From JARDZU01 sp963730285 (GTDB lineage Bacteria; Actinomycetota; Acidimicrobiia; Spongiisociales; ZC4RG35): DNA of 64,000 nt. Below are positions 17,024 through 25,332 of this stretch, piece by piece. Location: contig CAVSQY010000010.1 in NCBI GenBank assembly GCA_963730285.1, positions 1-64,000 on the forward strand, read 5' to 3'. The notes beneath the pieces were generated by a model. The model saw only the letters and a list, made by a program, of their open reading frames with translations. It had not been told where the DNA came from and did no database searches. Position 1 is the stretch's first letter. The number at the start of each line of letters is the position of its first letter. The translations under genes were made by a program, and so were the position numbers.

Positions 17024-17808
17024 GCGGGCTCCCGGGCCGCCGCCCCGTATGCCCGATAGAGCGTCCGCAACGCGACAAAGAGGACCAAACAGCCAAACGC
17101 TATGGAGAGGGTGCGATCAGCGGTGGCCAGGGCAAGCCGAGAGCCGATGATCGAGCCGACCACTCCGCCTGCGCCGGTGACAACGCCGTCCATGAGCCGG
17201 ACACGCTCGTTGAGTCGGTTGACAATGGTCCCAGCGGACGCGGTGAGAAGGATGGCCACCAGTGAGGTGCCCTGGGCCTCGTGTTGCAGCAGGCCGAGGA
17301 AGAAGATGGTGGACGGCACGATCACCACACCGCCTCCCACACCGGCAACTCCCGCAAAGAAGCCGGCAAAGAAGCCGATTCCCACCGAGACCACAGTCCG
17401 AGCGATCTCGCTCATGTCTCCCGAGCCGGGCAGCGGGTTACCACCGAAGAGCATTCGCAAAGAGGCCACCATCAAGACGACGCCGAAGACGAGGGACAGG
17501 TTCCTCGAGCTCATTCGATGCATCAGGGAAGCGCCAACCACAGACCCCAATACACCGCCGATTCCAATCGTTAGGCCAACACCGAGCTCGAGCTCGTCGG
17601 AGAGGCCAAAAGAGATGGATCCTGCCGTGGCGGTCAGGACAATTGCAGCGAGTGAGGTGGCATGGGCCCGGTGTCGGTCCAAGCCAACCGCCACCAGTAA
17701 TGGAACCAGGACGATGCCGCCGCCCACGCCGAACCCACCGCTCACCAAGCCAGCGGCAAGCCCGATGAGGACCAGCTTCCAAGGGTCGGCTGACATGGGG
17801 CGACTCAC
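17020..17808 (-). CDS. TauE/SafE-family sulfite or sulfoacetate exporter-like protein
   Basis: This 262-residue integral membrane protein has eight predicted helices in two repeated halves. Each half carries the family's glycine-rich loop (GLVSGGFGVGGGIVLVPLL near residue 18, and AGFFAGVAGVGGGVVIVPS near residue 148). The second half ends with GGVVGSIIGSRLA. The family exports small organic or inorganic sulfur anions, but many members are uncharacterised, and no sulfur-metabolism gene is adjacent. The gene converges with pncA and overlaps it by four bases. Confidence 0.85.
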   Translation of the reverse strand: MSRPMSADPWKLVLIGLAAGLVSGGFGVGGGIVLVPLLVAVGLDRHRAHATSLAAIVLTATAGSISFGLSDELELGVGLTIGIGGVLGSVVGASLMHRMSSRNLSLVFGVVLMVASLRMLFGGNPLPGSGDMSEIARTVVSVGIGFFAGFFAGVAGVGGGVVIVPSTIFFLGLLQHEAQGTSLVAILLTASAGTIVNRLNERVRLMDGVVTGAGGVVGSIIGSRLALATADRTLSIAFGCLVLFVALRTLYRAYGAAAREPA

Positions 17809-17858
17809 CTGGCCAGCCTATTCGGTGACCCCCCAAGGTCACCGAGTCCCGTCCACAC

Positions 17859-19481
17859 TCAGCGAAGTGGCCTGATCCAAACAGCGGTGTCGGTCGGGAC
17901 CTGGCCATCCACGAGCGGTCCCGACTCGATCAGGGCCTCGCCCTCAGGGGCCGGCACCGGGTCGTCGCCGAAGTTCACGAGGCAAACCAGTTCGTCCCCA
18001 CTCTGAAAGCTGATCACCCCTGGTGCGGCGCCGAGCCATCGAACGCTCTCGTCGTCGTTGACCAGTCCGGACCGGATCGCCAAAGCCGACCGATACATCT
18101 CGAGTGTCGAGGCGGCGGCACCGGTCTGGGATTCCACCGAGAATCGGCCCCATCCCTGCGGCTGAGGCAGCCAGGAGCCGTTGCTCCCGAATCCAAACGA
18201 CTTTCCCGATTCCTTCCAAGGGATGGGGACTCTTGACCCATCCCTGCCTTTCAGTGTCCGACCGGATCTCTCCCACACAGGGTCTTGCAGGGCGCCGATT
18301 GGCAGGTCTATCACCTCCGGAAGCCCCAACTCCTCGCCTTGGAAGACATAGACAGACCCGGGGAGCGCCATGACCAGGAGAGTGGCGGCCCGCGCCCTTC
18401 GCAGCCCTACTTCGGGGTCGTAGATGGAGCGGTCACCATTGAGGAGCCATGACCGCGCATCTATTCCGGGCGGGAAGCACAACCTTGTGGCGTGACGGAC
18501 CACGTCGTGGTTCGACAGGGTCCACGTTGGCACCGATCCCACTGCCGTGGCATGCCCAAGAGCGTCGACGATCGCTTGGCGAATCTCTAACGGCGCCCAT
18601 GGCGTCTGGAGAAAGAGGAAGTCGAAGGCCTGATGGAATTCGCCCGGCCGCAGATATGCGCCGAGATGGTCCCATGAATCGACCCACGCCTCCGCAACCA
18701 TGACCGACTCTGGGTACTCATCGAGAACCGAGCGCCACTCACGGACGATGTCGTGAAGCTCGGGGCGATCCCAGAAGGGGTGATTTTCCCCATGATGTGT
18801 GGCGAGGAGGCCTTCTTTCCTCTCCCCGAGGTCCGGGTATCCCGGTGCCTTGGCCATCCCGTGTGCCACGTCGACCCGAAACCCGGCGACGCCACGATCC
18901 AGCCAGAATCTGAGGATGTTCTCGAACTCCTGATGCACCTCCGGATTTCGCCAGTTGAGATCGGGCTGCGTCTCGTCGAAGAGATGCAGGTACCACTCCC
19001 CATCGGCAACGCGGGTCCAGGCCGGCCCTCCAAAGACACTGGTCCAATCGTTGGGGGGCACGGCGCCGTCGGGGCCGCGTCCGGGAAGAAAGTGGTAGCG
19101 CTGTCGCTCCCAGCTTCCTGGACCCGCCTTCAACGCCTCGACGAACCATCGATGTCCAGAAGAAGTGTGATTGGGAACAAGATCCACCAGAACGCGGATA
19201 CCTCGAGACCCGGCATCCCCGATGAATTCGACGGCCTCGTCGAGGGTTCCATAGCTCGGGTCGATGTCGCGGTAGTCCGCCACGTCGTAGCCACCGTCAT
19301 GCATCGGCGATCGATACCAAGGGTTCACCCAGATGGCGTCTATGCCAAGGTCTTCGAGATAGGGAAGTCTCGATCGAAGTCCGGCGATGTCACCCGTGCC
19401 ATCGCCGTTTCCATCGGCAAACGATCTGAGATATACCTGATAGACGACGGCGTGACGCCACCAGTGGCGCTTCTCGAGCAT
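17859..19481 (-). CDS. GH13 alpha-glucosidase / oligo-1,6-glucosidase-like enzyme
   Basis: This 540-residue family 13 glycoside hydrolase begins WWRHAVVYQVYLRSFADGNG. It carries the conserved regions VDLVPNHTS (I), GFRVDVAHGMA with nucleophile Asp (II), VMVAEAWV with the acid/base Glu (III), and LSNHDVVRH with the transition-state Asp (IV). A C-terminal beta domain follows. The ATG at 19481 is used because upstream residues are unlike the family. It should hydrolyse alpha-1,4 or alpha-1,6 glucosides in the cytoplasm; no signal peptide is present. A second GH13 gene lies in the sugar-uptake locus at 48932-50551, so this one is a stand-alone paralogue. Confidence 0.88.
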   Translation of the reverse strand: MLEKRHWWRHAVVYQVYLRSFADGNGDGTGDIAGLRSRLPYLEDLGIDAIWVNPWYRSPMHDGGYDVADYRDIDPSYGTLDEAVEFIGDAGSRGIRVLVDLVPNHTSSGHRWFVEALKAGPGSWERQRYHFLPGRGPDGAVPPNDWTSVFGGPAWTRVADGEWYLHLFDETQPDLNWRNPEVHQEFENILRFWLDRGVAGFRVDVAHGMAKAPGYPDLGERKEGLLATHHGENHPFWDRPELHDIVREWRSVLDEYPESVMVAEAWVDSWDHLGAYLRPGEFHQAFDFLFLQTPWAPLEIRQAIVDALGHATAVGSVPTWTLSNHDVVRHATRLCFPPGIDARSWLLNGDRSIYDPEVGLRRARAATLLVMALPGSVYVFQGEELGLPEVIDLPIGALQDPVWERSGRTLKGRDGSRVPIPWKESGKSFGFGSNGSWLPQPQGWGRFSVESQTGAAASTLEMYRSALAIRSGLVNDDESVRWLGAAPGVISFQSGDELVCLVNFGDDPVPAPEGEALIESGPLVDGQVPTDTAVWIRPLR

Positions 19482-19569
19482 GCCGGGATTATGACGCAGG
19501 CGCAACGACCAAAAGCGAATTCCGCGGCCAGGGGCCAACCTCCCGAACATGGCTTCGACCGGTCGGCGG

Positions 19570-20397
19570 TCAGACTTCGATAGTCGTTCCGATCTTCCCC
19601 GCCGAGACCTCGAGATCTGGTGCTCTCTCCTCGAGTTCCCGATGAAAGTCGTCGAGCATCTCATCGGAGTGAGACGGGTCATGATGAAAGGTCATCAACC
19701 GGCCGACTTCGGTGAGACGAGCGAAATCGATCAGGTGGGTGAACGAGGCGTGGCCCCAGCCAACCCGCTCGAGATACTCCTCATCGGTGTACTGGGCATC
19801 GTGAATGAGGAGGTCGGCGCCCAGAGCGAGCTGGTAGCCGGAGACCCACTCCGGGCTTTCTGTCAACCCGAGACCTCCGAGGGCCGGCTCGTGGTCGGGC
19901 ATGTAGGTGAGCGCGGATCCCGACTCGGTGATCCTGAGCCCGAGCGTGGGCCCGGGGTGTGAGATCAGGTCGGCTGAGACCTCGACACCATCGAGACGGA
20001 ACACACCGGGCGGAACATCATGAAACTCGATGTTGGGCAGGTCCCTGATCCGGACCGGGAACAGAGGCGGCGAGAGATATCTTGCCAGCCGTTCACGTAA
20101 TGACTCGGTGGTCGAGATGGGCCCCCAGAGATGGACCTCTATGCCCGGATCGAGCATCGGGGCGAAGAAGGGCAGGCCGGAGATGTGATCCATATGGAGA
20201 TGTGAGAGAAGGATGTCCACCCGAGTGAGATCCCCGAGACGACCCCCGATCGGACGGATCCCACTTCCCGCGTCCAGGATTAGCAGGCGCCCGGACTCCG
20301 TCCTGACCTCGATCGAGGCGGTGTCGCCACCGTATCGCGCAGTTTCGGGCCCACCAGTCGCCAGCGAGCCCCTGGTTCCCCAAAGGGTGATCTTCAA
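19570..20397 (-). CDS. Metallo-beta-lactamase-fold hydrolase
   Basis: This 275-residue enzyme begins LKITLWGTRGSLATGG and carries LLSHLHMDHISGLPFF (the HxHxDH dinuclear zinc motif), later histidines in SHPGPTLGL, DAQYTDEEY with a metal-bridging Asp, and TFHHDPSHSD. This pattern matches the WGTRGS subclass of MBL-fold hydrolases, related to RNase Z-like and cAMP-phosphodiesterase-like proteins. The TTG at 20397 is chosen because it overlaps the stop of the upstream PAS gene by four bases and the homologous sequence begins there. Coupling to a PAS protein suggests a sensory or second-messenger role, which is inferred. Confidence 0.85.
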   Translation of the reverse strand: MKITLWGTRGSLATGGPETARYGGDTASIEVRTESGRLLILDAGSGIRPIGGRLGDLTRVDILLSHLHMDHISGLPFFAPMLDPGIEVHLWGPISTTESLRERLARYLSPPLFPVRIRDLPNIEFHDVPPGVFRLDGVEVSADLISHPGPTLGLRITESGSALTYMPDHEPALGGLGLTESPEWVSGYQLALGADLLIHDAQYTDEEYLERVGWGHASFTHLIDFARLTEVGRLMTFHHDPSHSDEMLDDFHRELEERAPDLEVSAGKIGTTIEV

Positions 20398-20789
20398 TCT
20401 GGGGACTCCCAGAAAGCGGCAAAGGCCCCGACGAATCGGTTGCCTTGGCCCCACACCGGCATGGCGGTCACATCCACTTTGTGGGAGACACCGTCCAGGC
20501 CCCGATACCGGACCGCCTTGTGATGAGGAACTTGCTTCATCAGAGCGGTCAGCAACGGGAAGTCAGACTCGTCGATCGGGTTCCCGTCGAGGTCGGTGAC
20601 TGTGAACATCTCGGAGAGCTGTTCCGCCTTGAGTGGCCCGGCGTCATCGAATCTGATACCCAACATCTCCTCAGCGGGCTCGTTGTAATAGAGGAGAGTC
20701 CCGGACTCGTCCATGATCCAAAACGGGACGGCCAGGTAGCTGGCGAGCTGACGTAGCAGGATGAGCTCGATCGGCTGCTGGTCGGGCAT
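20394..20789 (-). CDS. Single PAS-domain protein
   Basis: This 131-residue protein consists almost entirely of one PAS domain, with FWIMDESGTLLYYNEPAEEMLG near residues 18-40, a central DLDGNPIDESDFPLLTAL and the final strands VDVTAMPVW and FAAFWE. No output domain is attached. It is translationally coupled to the downstream MBL-fold hydrolase (TTGA overlap), so the two probably form a functional pair. The ligand or cofactor cannot be predicted. Confidence 0.85.
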   Translation of the reverse strand: MPDQQPIELILLRQLASYLAVPFWIMDESGTLLYYNEPAEEMLGIRFDDAGPLKAEQLSEMFTVTDLDGNPIDESDFPLLTALMKQVPHHKAVRYRGLDGVSHKVDVTAMPVWGQGNRFVGAFAAFWESPD

Positions 20790-20866
20790 AGATCGAGACT
20801 ACGCGAGTCAAAGCTGCTTGCCCAGAATCCGATGGGCCCGATCTCCGGTAGGACGACGGCCCTCCG

Positions 20867-21280
20867 TCAGCCGGTCACCGTCAGCTTCGTCACCATGCCC
20901 ATCGCATAGTGTCCGGGGAGGTTGCACATCATGATGTAGCTTCCCGGGCCCAATTCCAGGCTCAGTGTCGGTCGGCCGCCGGGGATGACGTCCTCGACCT
21001 CGTCGACCAACTCCATGTCGCTGGTGTCGGCAACACCATTTGATATCGGGAGATCGATCGTGTCGCCGGAGAAGACCTCGATCTCGTGCACGAGACTCCC
21101 CTCGTTCACCACATCCAACGTCACATCGCCAGCCGACACCGTCTCCTCGCTGAGAGTGATAGAGCCGTCTTCGACCACGGCGGAAACCACAGTCCCACCT
21201 TCTCGAGAGTCACCGCCGCCGCCACACGACGTCATGAGCAATGCCACGGCCGCGAAACCGACGACAGACAACCTGGTCAC
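20867..21280 (-). CDS. Cupredoxin-like lipoprotein linked to iron transport
   Basis: This 137-residue protein has a lipoprotein signal (GFAAVALLMTSC). Its cupredoxin fold shows one candidate copper ligand His in LVHEIEVF and a cluster MCNLPGHYAMGM holding Cys, His and Met, the usual blue-copper ligand set. Cupredoxin domains occur at the N-terminus of EfeO and in related periplasmic iron-uptake proteins. Its start overlaps the stop of the FTR1-type permease gene by four bases, so it probably supplies an oxidase or metal-binding step to that permease. No EfeO M75 domain or EfeB peroxidase is encoded here. Confidence 0.85.
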   Translation of the reverse strand: MTRLSVVGFAAVALLMTSCGGGGDSREGGTVVSAVVEDGSITLSEETVSAGDVTLDVVNEGSLVHEIEVFSGDTIDLPISNGVADTSDMELVDEVEDVIPGGRPTLSLELGPGSYIMMCNLPGHYAMGMVTKLTVTG

Positions 21281-22122
21281 GAATTGAGCCTTTCTGATTC
21301 AGGTAGCAGAGGGCTCGTCGTGCGTCGTTGCGGTTTGAGCACATACCAGGCGGCAAAAGCGAAGAAGAGGAGCCAGCCGGCCAGTTCGGCGTATGTGGGC
21401 ACCGGTTGCATCCCCAGGAATGCGGTGAGAAGGCTGGCTCGAAGGCTCCCTGGAGCAACGATCCCACTCAGGTCCACGGCCGGGCCTTGCCCCCAGGCAA
21501 GAAGACCGGCTTCGGCGAACGCGTGAATCGATGAAGCAACCAGGCCGGCGGCAACCAAGACAAGGACAAGCCCGGTCACCGTGAAAAAACGACGCAGGTT
21601 GATCCTGGCTCCGCCCTTGTAGATGGCGTATCCGAGACCAGCGGCCACCGCGATGCCCAGAACCGCCCCGGCAAGACCCAATGCCACACTCGCGTTCCCC
21701 CCGAGGATGGCAAGCAGGAACACCGCAGTCTCCAGCCCTTCGCGGATCACAGCGACAAAGGCGAGGGCAACGAGAGCCTTGGTGGAGTTTTGGCTGAGAG
21801 CGGAGGCGGCCTTCACCTCGAGATCGGATTTCATATCGCGACTATGGCGACGCATCCAGACCAGCATGTAGGTCACACCGGCCACGGCAATCAGCGTGAA
21901 GGTCCCTTCCATCACCTCCTTGGCGACCAGTGGGAGGCGCTGACCCAGGACGCTCAGACCTACAGCTACGGCGATGCAAAGGGCAACGGCCAGCGCGACA
22001 CCAGCCCACATCGCCCGGAGAGACCGACGATCGCTGTTCTTGAGGAGGAAAGCCCCCACGATCCCCACGATCAGCGCCGCTTCGAGCCCTTCGCGGAGAC
22101 CAATTATGAATGTGGTGAGCAT
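21277..22122 (-). CDS. efeU: FTR1/EfeU-family iron permease
   Basis: This 281-residue integral membrane protein has seven predicted helices and two REGLE iron-translocation motifs: GLREGLEAALIVG near residue 8 and VIREGLETAVFLLA near residue 125. These glutamate motifs define FTR1/EfeU permeases for oxidised iron. It is the first gene of a two-gene unit with the cupredoxin lipoprotein. Two inverted repeats upstream (22142-22182) are candidate operators for an iron or copper regulator. Confidence 0.92.
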   Translation of the reverse strand: MLTTFIIGLREGLEAALIVGIVGAFLLKNSDRRSLRAMWAGVALAVALCIAVAVGLSVLGQRLPLVAKEVMEGTFTLIAVAGVTYMLVWMRRHSRDMKSDLEVKAASALSQNSTKALVALAFVAVIREGLETAVFLLAILGGNASVALGLAGAVLGIAVAAGLGYAIYKGGARINLRRFFTVTGLVLVLVAAGLVASSIHAFAEAGLLAWGQGPAVDLSGIVAPGSLRASLLTAFLGMQPVPTYAELAGWLLFFAFAAWYVLKPQRRTTSPLLPESERLNS

Positions 22123-22141
22123 TGATGATTTCTCGACGTCG

Positions 22142-22182
22142 ACCGAATATCGTTCGGTACCTAAACACTACCGGCGTAGTGT
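22142..22182. promoter_or_regulatory. Two inverted repeats upstream of efeU
   Basis: ACCGAA-TATCG-TTCGGT (22142-22158) and ACACTAC-CGGC-GTAGTGT (22165-22182) are adjacent perfect inverted repeats in the 95-base gap between efeU and the divergent SRPBCC gene. Neither matches the classical DtxR/IdeR box, so the regulator is unidentified. Confidence 0.5.
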
Positions 22183-22217
22183 AAATAGAGACAAGTCGAA
22201 GGGTAGCTTCCTCAACG

Positions 22218-22745
22218 GTGGTTCCTCCCTATCACTTCCTCACCTCCATAGAAGTCTCTGCCGACCCTCCCCGGGTGTGGGACGCACTGGCAGATGCTGA
22301 GACATGGCCGGTCTGGTGGCGCTGGCTCAGGAAGGCCGAGATCACGAAGGAAGGCGACGCCGATGGCCTTGGTCGCCGGGTCCGCAATACGGTGGTCTCC
22401 CCTCTTGGCTATGGGCTGACCTACGAGGGTCTGGTGACCCGGGTCGATGAGCCACGTTTGGTCGAGTTCGAGGCGTCTGGCGATCTGATCGGCACGGGCC
22501 GATTCACGTTGCGAGGGGGTGAGCCCAGCGGAAGCCTCCTCGACTTCGACTGGGTGGTGGAGACACCGAAGCCTTGGATGAGAACGCTCGCTCCGCTGGC
22601 GCGTCCCGTTTTCATCTGGAGCCACCATCGACTGATGGATGACTTCGCCCGGGGGCTGGCAGAACACCTCGGAACGACACTCGTCAAGGTCGAGAATCGT
22701 CATCTGCCGCGCAGGGTCAGCGGGGATGGCCAGCCAGGAGACTAA
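22218..22745 (+). CDS. SRPBCC/polyketide-cyclase-like protein
   Basis: This 175-residue protein starts at GTG and shows the START/SRPBCC pattern. An N-terminal strand precedes SADPPRVWDALADAETWPVWWRW, a beta sheet includes LTYEGLVTRVDEPRLVEFEASG, and a long C-terminal helix holds LMDDFARGLAEHL. The fold binds small hydrophobic ligands or acts as a cyclase or dehydrase. The substrate cannot be inferred. It is divergent from efeU; shared control through the palindromes between them is possible. Confidence 0.8.
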   Translation: MVPPYHFLTSIEVSADPPRVWDALADAETWPVWWRWLRKAEITKEGDADGLGRRVRNTVVSPLGYGLTYEGLVTRVDEPRLVEFEASGDLIGTGRFTLRGGEPSGSLLDFDWVVETPKPWMRTLAPLARPVFIWSHHRLMDDFARGLAEHLGTTLVKVENRHLPRRVSGDGQPGD

Positions 22746-22851
22746 ACGGTGTTTGGCGGCCAATCCGGTGCTCGAGATCGCCCGGGACATCAGGTCGTTG
22801 TCCTCTACCGGCTCATCGCGCGGCACTGCATCATGTCGGTAGGAGGTGCCT

Positions 22852-23208
22852 ATGAGTCAAACACTGACGCCGCATCGGCAGGTTGAGAGCAAGCCGAGAA
22901 TTCGGCTTCATATCCCCCGTTGGCTGGCCGTCTCGGTGTGGTCGATGTTCATCGCATTGTGGATCGGCTTCTTTGCTCTCCAGTTGTTCACACCGGACAC
23001 CCTGGACCGGATCTGGACCGGCATAGTCGATCAGCCGATGTTGATCGAAGCGGCCACATGGATTGCCTTCTTGCCCATCGTGGTGGCCCTGGCGGTCACG
23101 CACGCCGGTTGGGCCCTGTGGATTGAGCTGATAGTGATCGCGGCCTGTGTCATCTGGACGACCTTTGGGCTCCGCCCTGATCGGATCGCCAGTACGGACC
23201 AGCCCTAG
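22852..23208 (+). CDS. Small membrane protein of unknown function
   Basis: This 118-residue protein has three hydrophobic helices (SVWSMFIALWIGFFALQLF, AATWIAFLPIVVALAVTHA and LWIELIVIAACVIWTTFGL). An excellent AGGAGG site sits 6 bases before the ATG at 22852, which decides the start over the GTG at 22846. I recognise no family. Its TAG lies within a CTAG palindrome that also supplies the stop of the convergent M15 peptidase. Confidence 0.75.
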   Translation: MSQTLTPHRQVESKPRIRLHIPRWLAVSVWSMFIALWIGFFALQLFTPDTLDRIWTGIVDQPMLIEAATWIAFLPIVVALAVTHAGWALWIELIVIAACVIWTTFGLRPDRIASTDQP

Positions 23209-24107
23209 GTCCCGGTGAGCGAGAAGTGCTGATAATCCTTGAGGCTGCTCCATCTGCCACCCCAACCCCACCCGATGGCATCGAACGCCTCGGTCACCAC
23301 GCTCCCCTCTGTGATCATCCCAGGTAGCCGCCGGCCGCGATCCAGATAGGCCGATGCCAACTCGGGCAGGACCACGTCTCCCTTCACATAGGGGTTGTGG
23401 AAGGGATCGACGTCGATGGCGAGCCCGTACGCATGTTGGGACCAACCGGACCCACCGGTGACGGGCCGGCATACGAATGACTCGGTGTCGTTGCCGTCGC
23501 CGGTTGGTGGGGCCGACAACTCCTGCTCGGTGGTGACGCGCATCTGTTCAATCGGGAACCGGGCATCGAACAGTTTCCCGAATACCTCGACGACGTCATC
23601 GGCCACCGTCTCATTGACGATCATCTCACCGGTGTGGGGCTTTTGATCGAATCCCCAAAAGGTAATGGTGAGGTATCTCAGCTGATCCAATGTCACCGGG
23701 CAACCGGCGACCCATGTGGATCTTTCCGTCACCTCCGGGACCATCACCGAGATGGTGCCGTGATAGTCGGCGTCGTCTGGTGGGGGGAGGAGGTCGACAG
23801 TGGCATACCGACGATCCACCATCTCGGGTGGCGTTGGTTGGGGCGCAGCCACTCCGTTCTCATCGACCTGGAGAGGTCTGGTGCCAAGCCATGTCGGTGG
23901 CGCGGTGACACCCTCGGGCAACGCGGTTGTCGTGGTCGTGGTCGGAGCTGAGCTAGATGTTGTGCTCGCTGTGGTGGTTGTGCGCTCCGAGGAGGTGATG
24001 GTGACCAAGGGCTCGGTGGTAGTCGGCTGTGATTCGGTGGTCCCGGCCGAAACCCCCGAACAAGCGGTGATGAGAACCATCACCAATATCGACACATGGC
24101 GACGCAT
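23205..24107 (-). CDS. M15-family D,D/L,D-carboxypeptidase lipoprotein
   Basis: This 300-residue protein starts MRRHVSILVMVLITACSG with a lipobox cysteine, then has a Thr/Ser-rich linker (residues ~20-58) that probably spans the envelope. The C-terminal catalytic domain carries SGWSQHAYGLAIDVDPF, the H-x6-D zinc ligands, and the final DYQHFS histidine of VanY/M15 peptidases. The ATG at 24107 is used because it opens the signal sequence; a longer start would disrupt it. It should trim peptidoglycan stem peptides outside the membrane. It is convergent with the small membrane protein before it and overlaps its stop. Confidence 0.88.
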   Translation of the reverse strand: MRRHVSILVMVLITACSGVSAGTTESQPTTTEPLVTITSSERTTTTASTTSSSAPTTTTTTALPEGVTAPPTWLGTRPLQVDENGVAAPQPTPPEMVDRRYATVDLLPPPDDADYHGTISVMVPEVTERSTWVAGCPVTLDQLRYLTITFWGFDQKPHTGEMIVNETVADDVVEVFGKLFDARFPIEQMRVTTEQELSAPPTGDGNDTESFVCRPVTGGSGWSQHAYGLAIDVDPFHNPYVKGDVVLPELASAYLDRGRRLPGMITEGSVVTEAFDAIGWGWGGRWSSLKDYQHFSLTGT

Positions 24108-24300
24108 CGTGTGAGATTGCCACCAACCCGTTCCTAGCCATCGTTTCGAGCGCACCCGATTCGTACGTGCGACCGAGACGGAAGTGGATCTTCCTCGCCA
24201 CCCGGACCATCGGGCGCCAAGCCATCTTGGTACCCGACCTCCTCAGGAGCGAGGAAGTGCCGCAAAGTATGCGTTGGAAGCTGGGACTATGTGAAGTTCC

Positions 24301-24564
24301 TTGAACGACGAAGAGTTCGACCAGAAACTCCAACGACTTGCCGCCCTCCTCGGAGAGGACACGAGCGATCTGACTTGGACCGTGGGACAGAGATCCGAAG
24401 TGATCGAGAGGGCCCTCTCCATGAGCAAAGTCGTCGAAGCAGACCTCTTGGCCAAAGGAAAGCTTGCAGCAGCCGACTACCTCGCGGAGCAGATCCACGA
24501 CTGGGAGATGATGCGCGAGCAAATGCGATCGGAGATGGCCCTCGACAGCGTCGAGGAGGAGTAA
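24301..24564 (+). CDS. Small acidic helical protein, unknown
   Basis: This 87-residue protein starts at TTG and is nearly all helix, with an acidic start (NDEEFDQKLQRLAALLGED) and acidic end (ALDSVEEE). It has no membrane segment and no recognised domain. GAAG about 10 bases upstream is a weak ribosome site, and no in-frame ATG precedes it. Codon usage and composition look like a real gene, but the start is uncertain. It sits upstream of a tRNA on the other strand. Confidence 0.5.
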   Translation: MNDEEFDQKLQRLAALLGEDTSDLTWTVGQRSEVIERALSMSKVVEADLLAKGKLAAADYLAEQIHDWEMMREQMRSEMALDSVEEE

Positions 24565-24650
24565 AACACCGGTTGCCGTCCCACCCATACGCCAGAACAC
24601 AGAGTCGGGCGGGGGGATACAAGGCGGGTCGACCCCCCTTGACAAATCAG

Positions 24651-24725
24651 TGGGCCCGGCAGGACTTGAACCTGCAACCAACGGATTATGAGTCCGCTGC
24701 TCTGACCGGATTGAGCTACGGGCCC
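24651..24725 (-). tRNA. tRNA with CAT anticodon (Ile2 or elongator Met)
   Basis: On the minus strand the cloverleaf is complete. The acceptor stem is GGGCCCG/CGGGCCC, the D stem GCTC/GAGC, the anticodon stem GCGGA/TCCGT with loop CTCATAA, and the T arm GCAGG-TTCAAGT-CCTGC. The discriminator is A and no CCA is encoded. The GCGGACTCATAATCCGTTGGTTGCAGG stretch resembles tRNA-Ile2, which TilS converts to read AUA. A standard Met elongator cannot be excluded without comparing the other CAT tRNAs of the genome. Confidence 0.9.
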
Positions 24726-24762
24726 CCGGAACAGCTCAGGGTAATGCCACCCTGCTTGGTGG

Positions 24763-25323
24763 TCACGCCTGAGCAGCGTCACCCGATTGCAGCCACGTCA
24801 CGATCTCGATGAGGACCCGAGTGAACTCAATTCCATGAGCTCCGGCAATGGTGTGTGCCGCCTCATGCGCCAAGATCCAAGCCGTGATCGGGCGCTCCAC
24901 CCGGATAGTCCGAGTGGCCGGCTCGTAGAGGCCGGCCGTGCGCCCGCCTAGATCATCCACGACCTCGAATCGAACTGGTGACCGTCCGAGATGCGCCACC
25001 AGGATCTGAACGAATCCGGCAGCCTCTTGGTCGTTGAGGAACGTGTTGGCCAAGACGCTCATCTCGCTCCCCAACCCGGCATCCCTCACTGCGTCCTGAA
25101 TTACGCAGTAGTCGTAGTCGCATATCTCCAATCCGTTCTCGGCGCGGGGCCGATTGGTCACGTCGATCAGGCTGTAGAAGGGCAACATCAGCATGGCCAG
25201 CACCGCGACCACCGTCACCACCGGGATCACCCGCCTTCTCCATGGTGATGGCGTCCAGTCCTGAGGCGACTCATCCCAATCTCCGTCGAACTCCGCCTCT
25301 GGATAGGGATCGGACGTCACCAT
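24763..25323 (-). CDS. Membrane-anchored HEAAH-motif protein
   Basis: This 186-residue protein has an acidic Pro/Trp-rich N-terminus, one membrane helix (VIPVVTVVAVLAMLMLPFYSL, residues ~32-52) and an extracytoplasmic domain. ILAHEAAHTIAG near residue 153 holds HEAAH, an HExxH zinc motif, with no clear third ligand following. It may be a small zincin-like peptidase or a degenerate relative. Two cysteines (CDYDYC, residues ~69-74) could form a disulfide. The gene precedes the SDR gene on the same strand with a short gap upstream, but no operon function is evident. Confidence 0.65.
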   Translation of the reverse strand: MVTSDPYPEAEFDGDWDESPQDWTPSPWRRRVIPVVTVVAVLAMLMLPFYSLIDVTNRPRAENGLEICDYDYCVIQDAVRDAGLGSEMSVLANTFLNDQEAAGFVQILVAHLGRSPVRFEVVDDLGGRTAGLYEPATRTIRVERPITAWILAHEAAHTIAGAHGIEFTRVLIEIVTWLQSGDAAQA

Positions 25324-25332
25324 GGAGGCTGT

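Noticed and set aside
24611..24646. GGGGGG/CCCCCC and GGGTCGACCC near the CAT tRNA
   Set aside because: Low-complexity GC runs; no T-run that would support a terminator on the tRNA strand.
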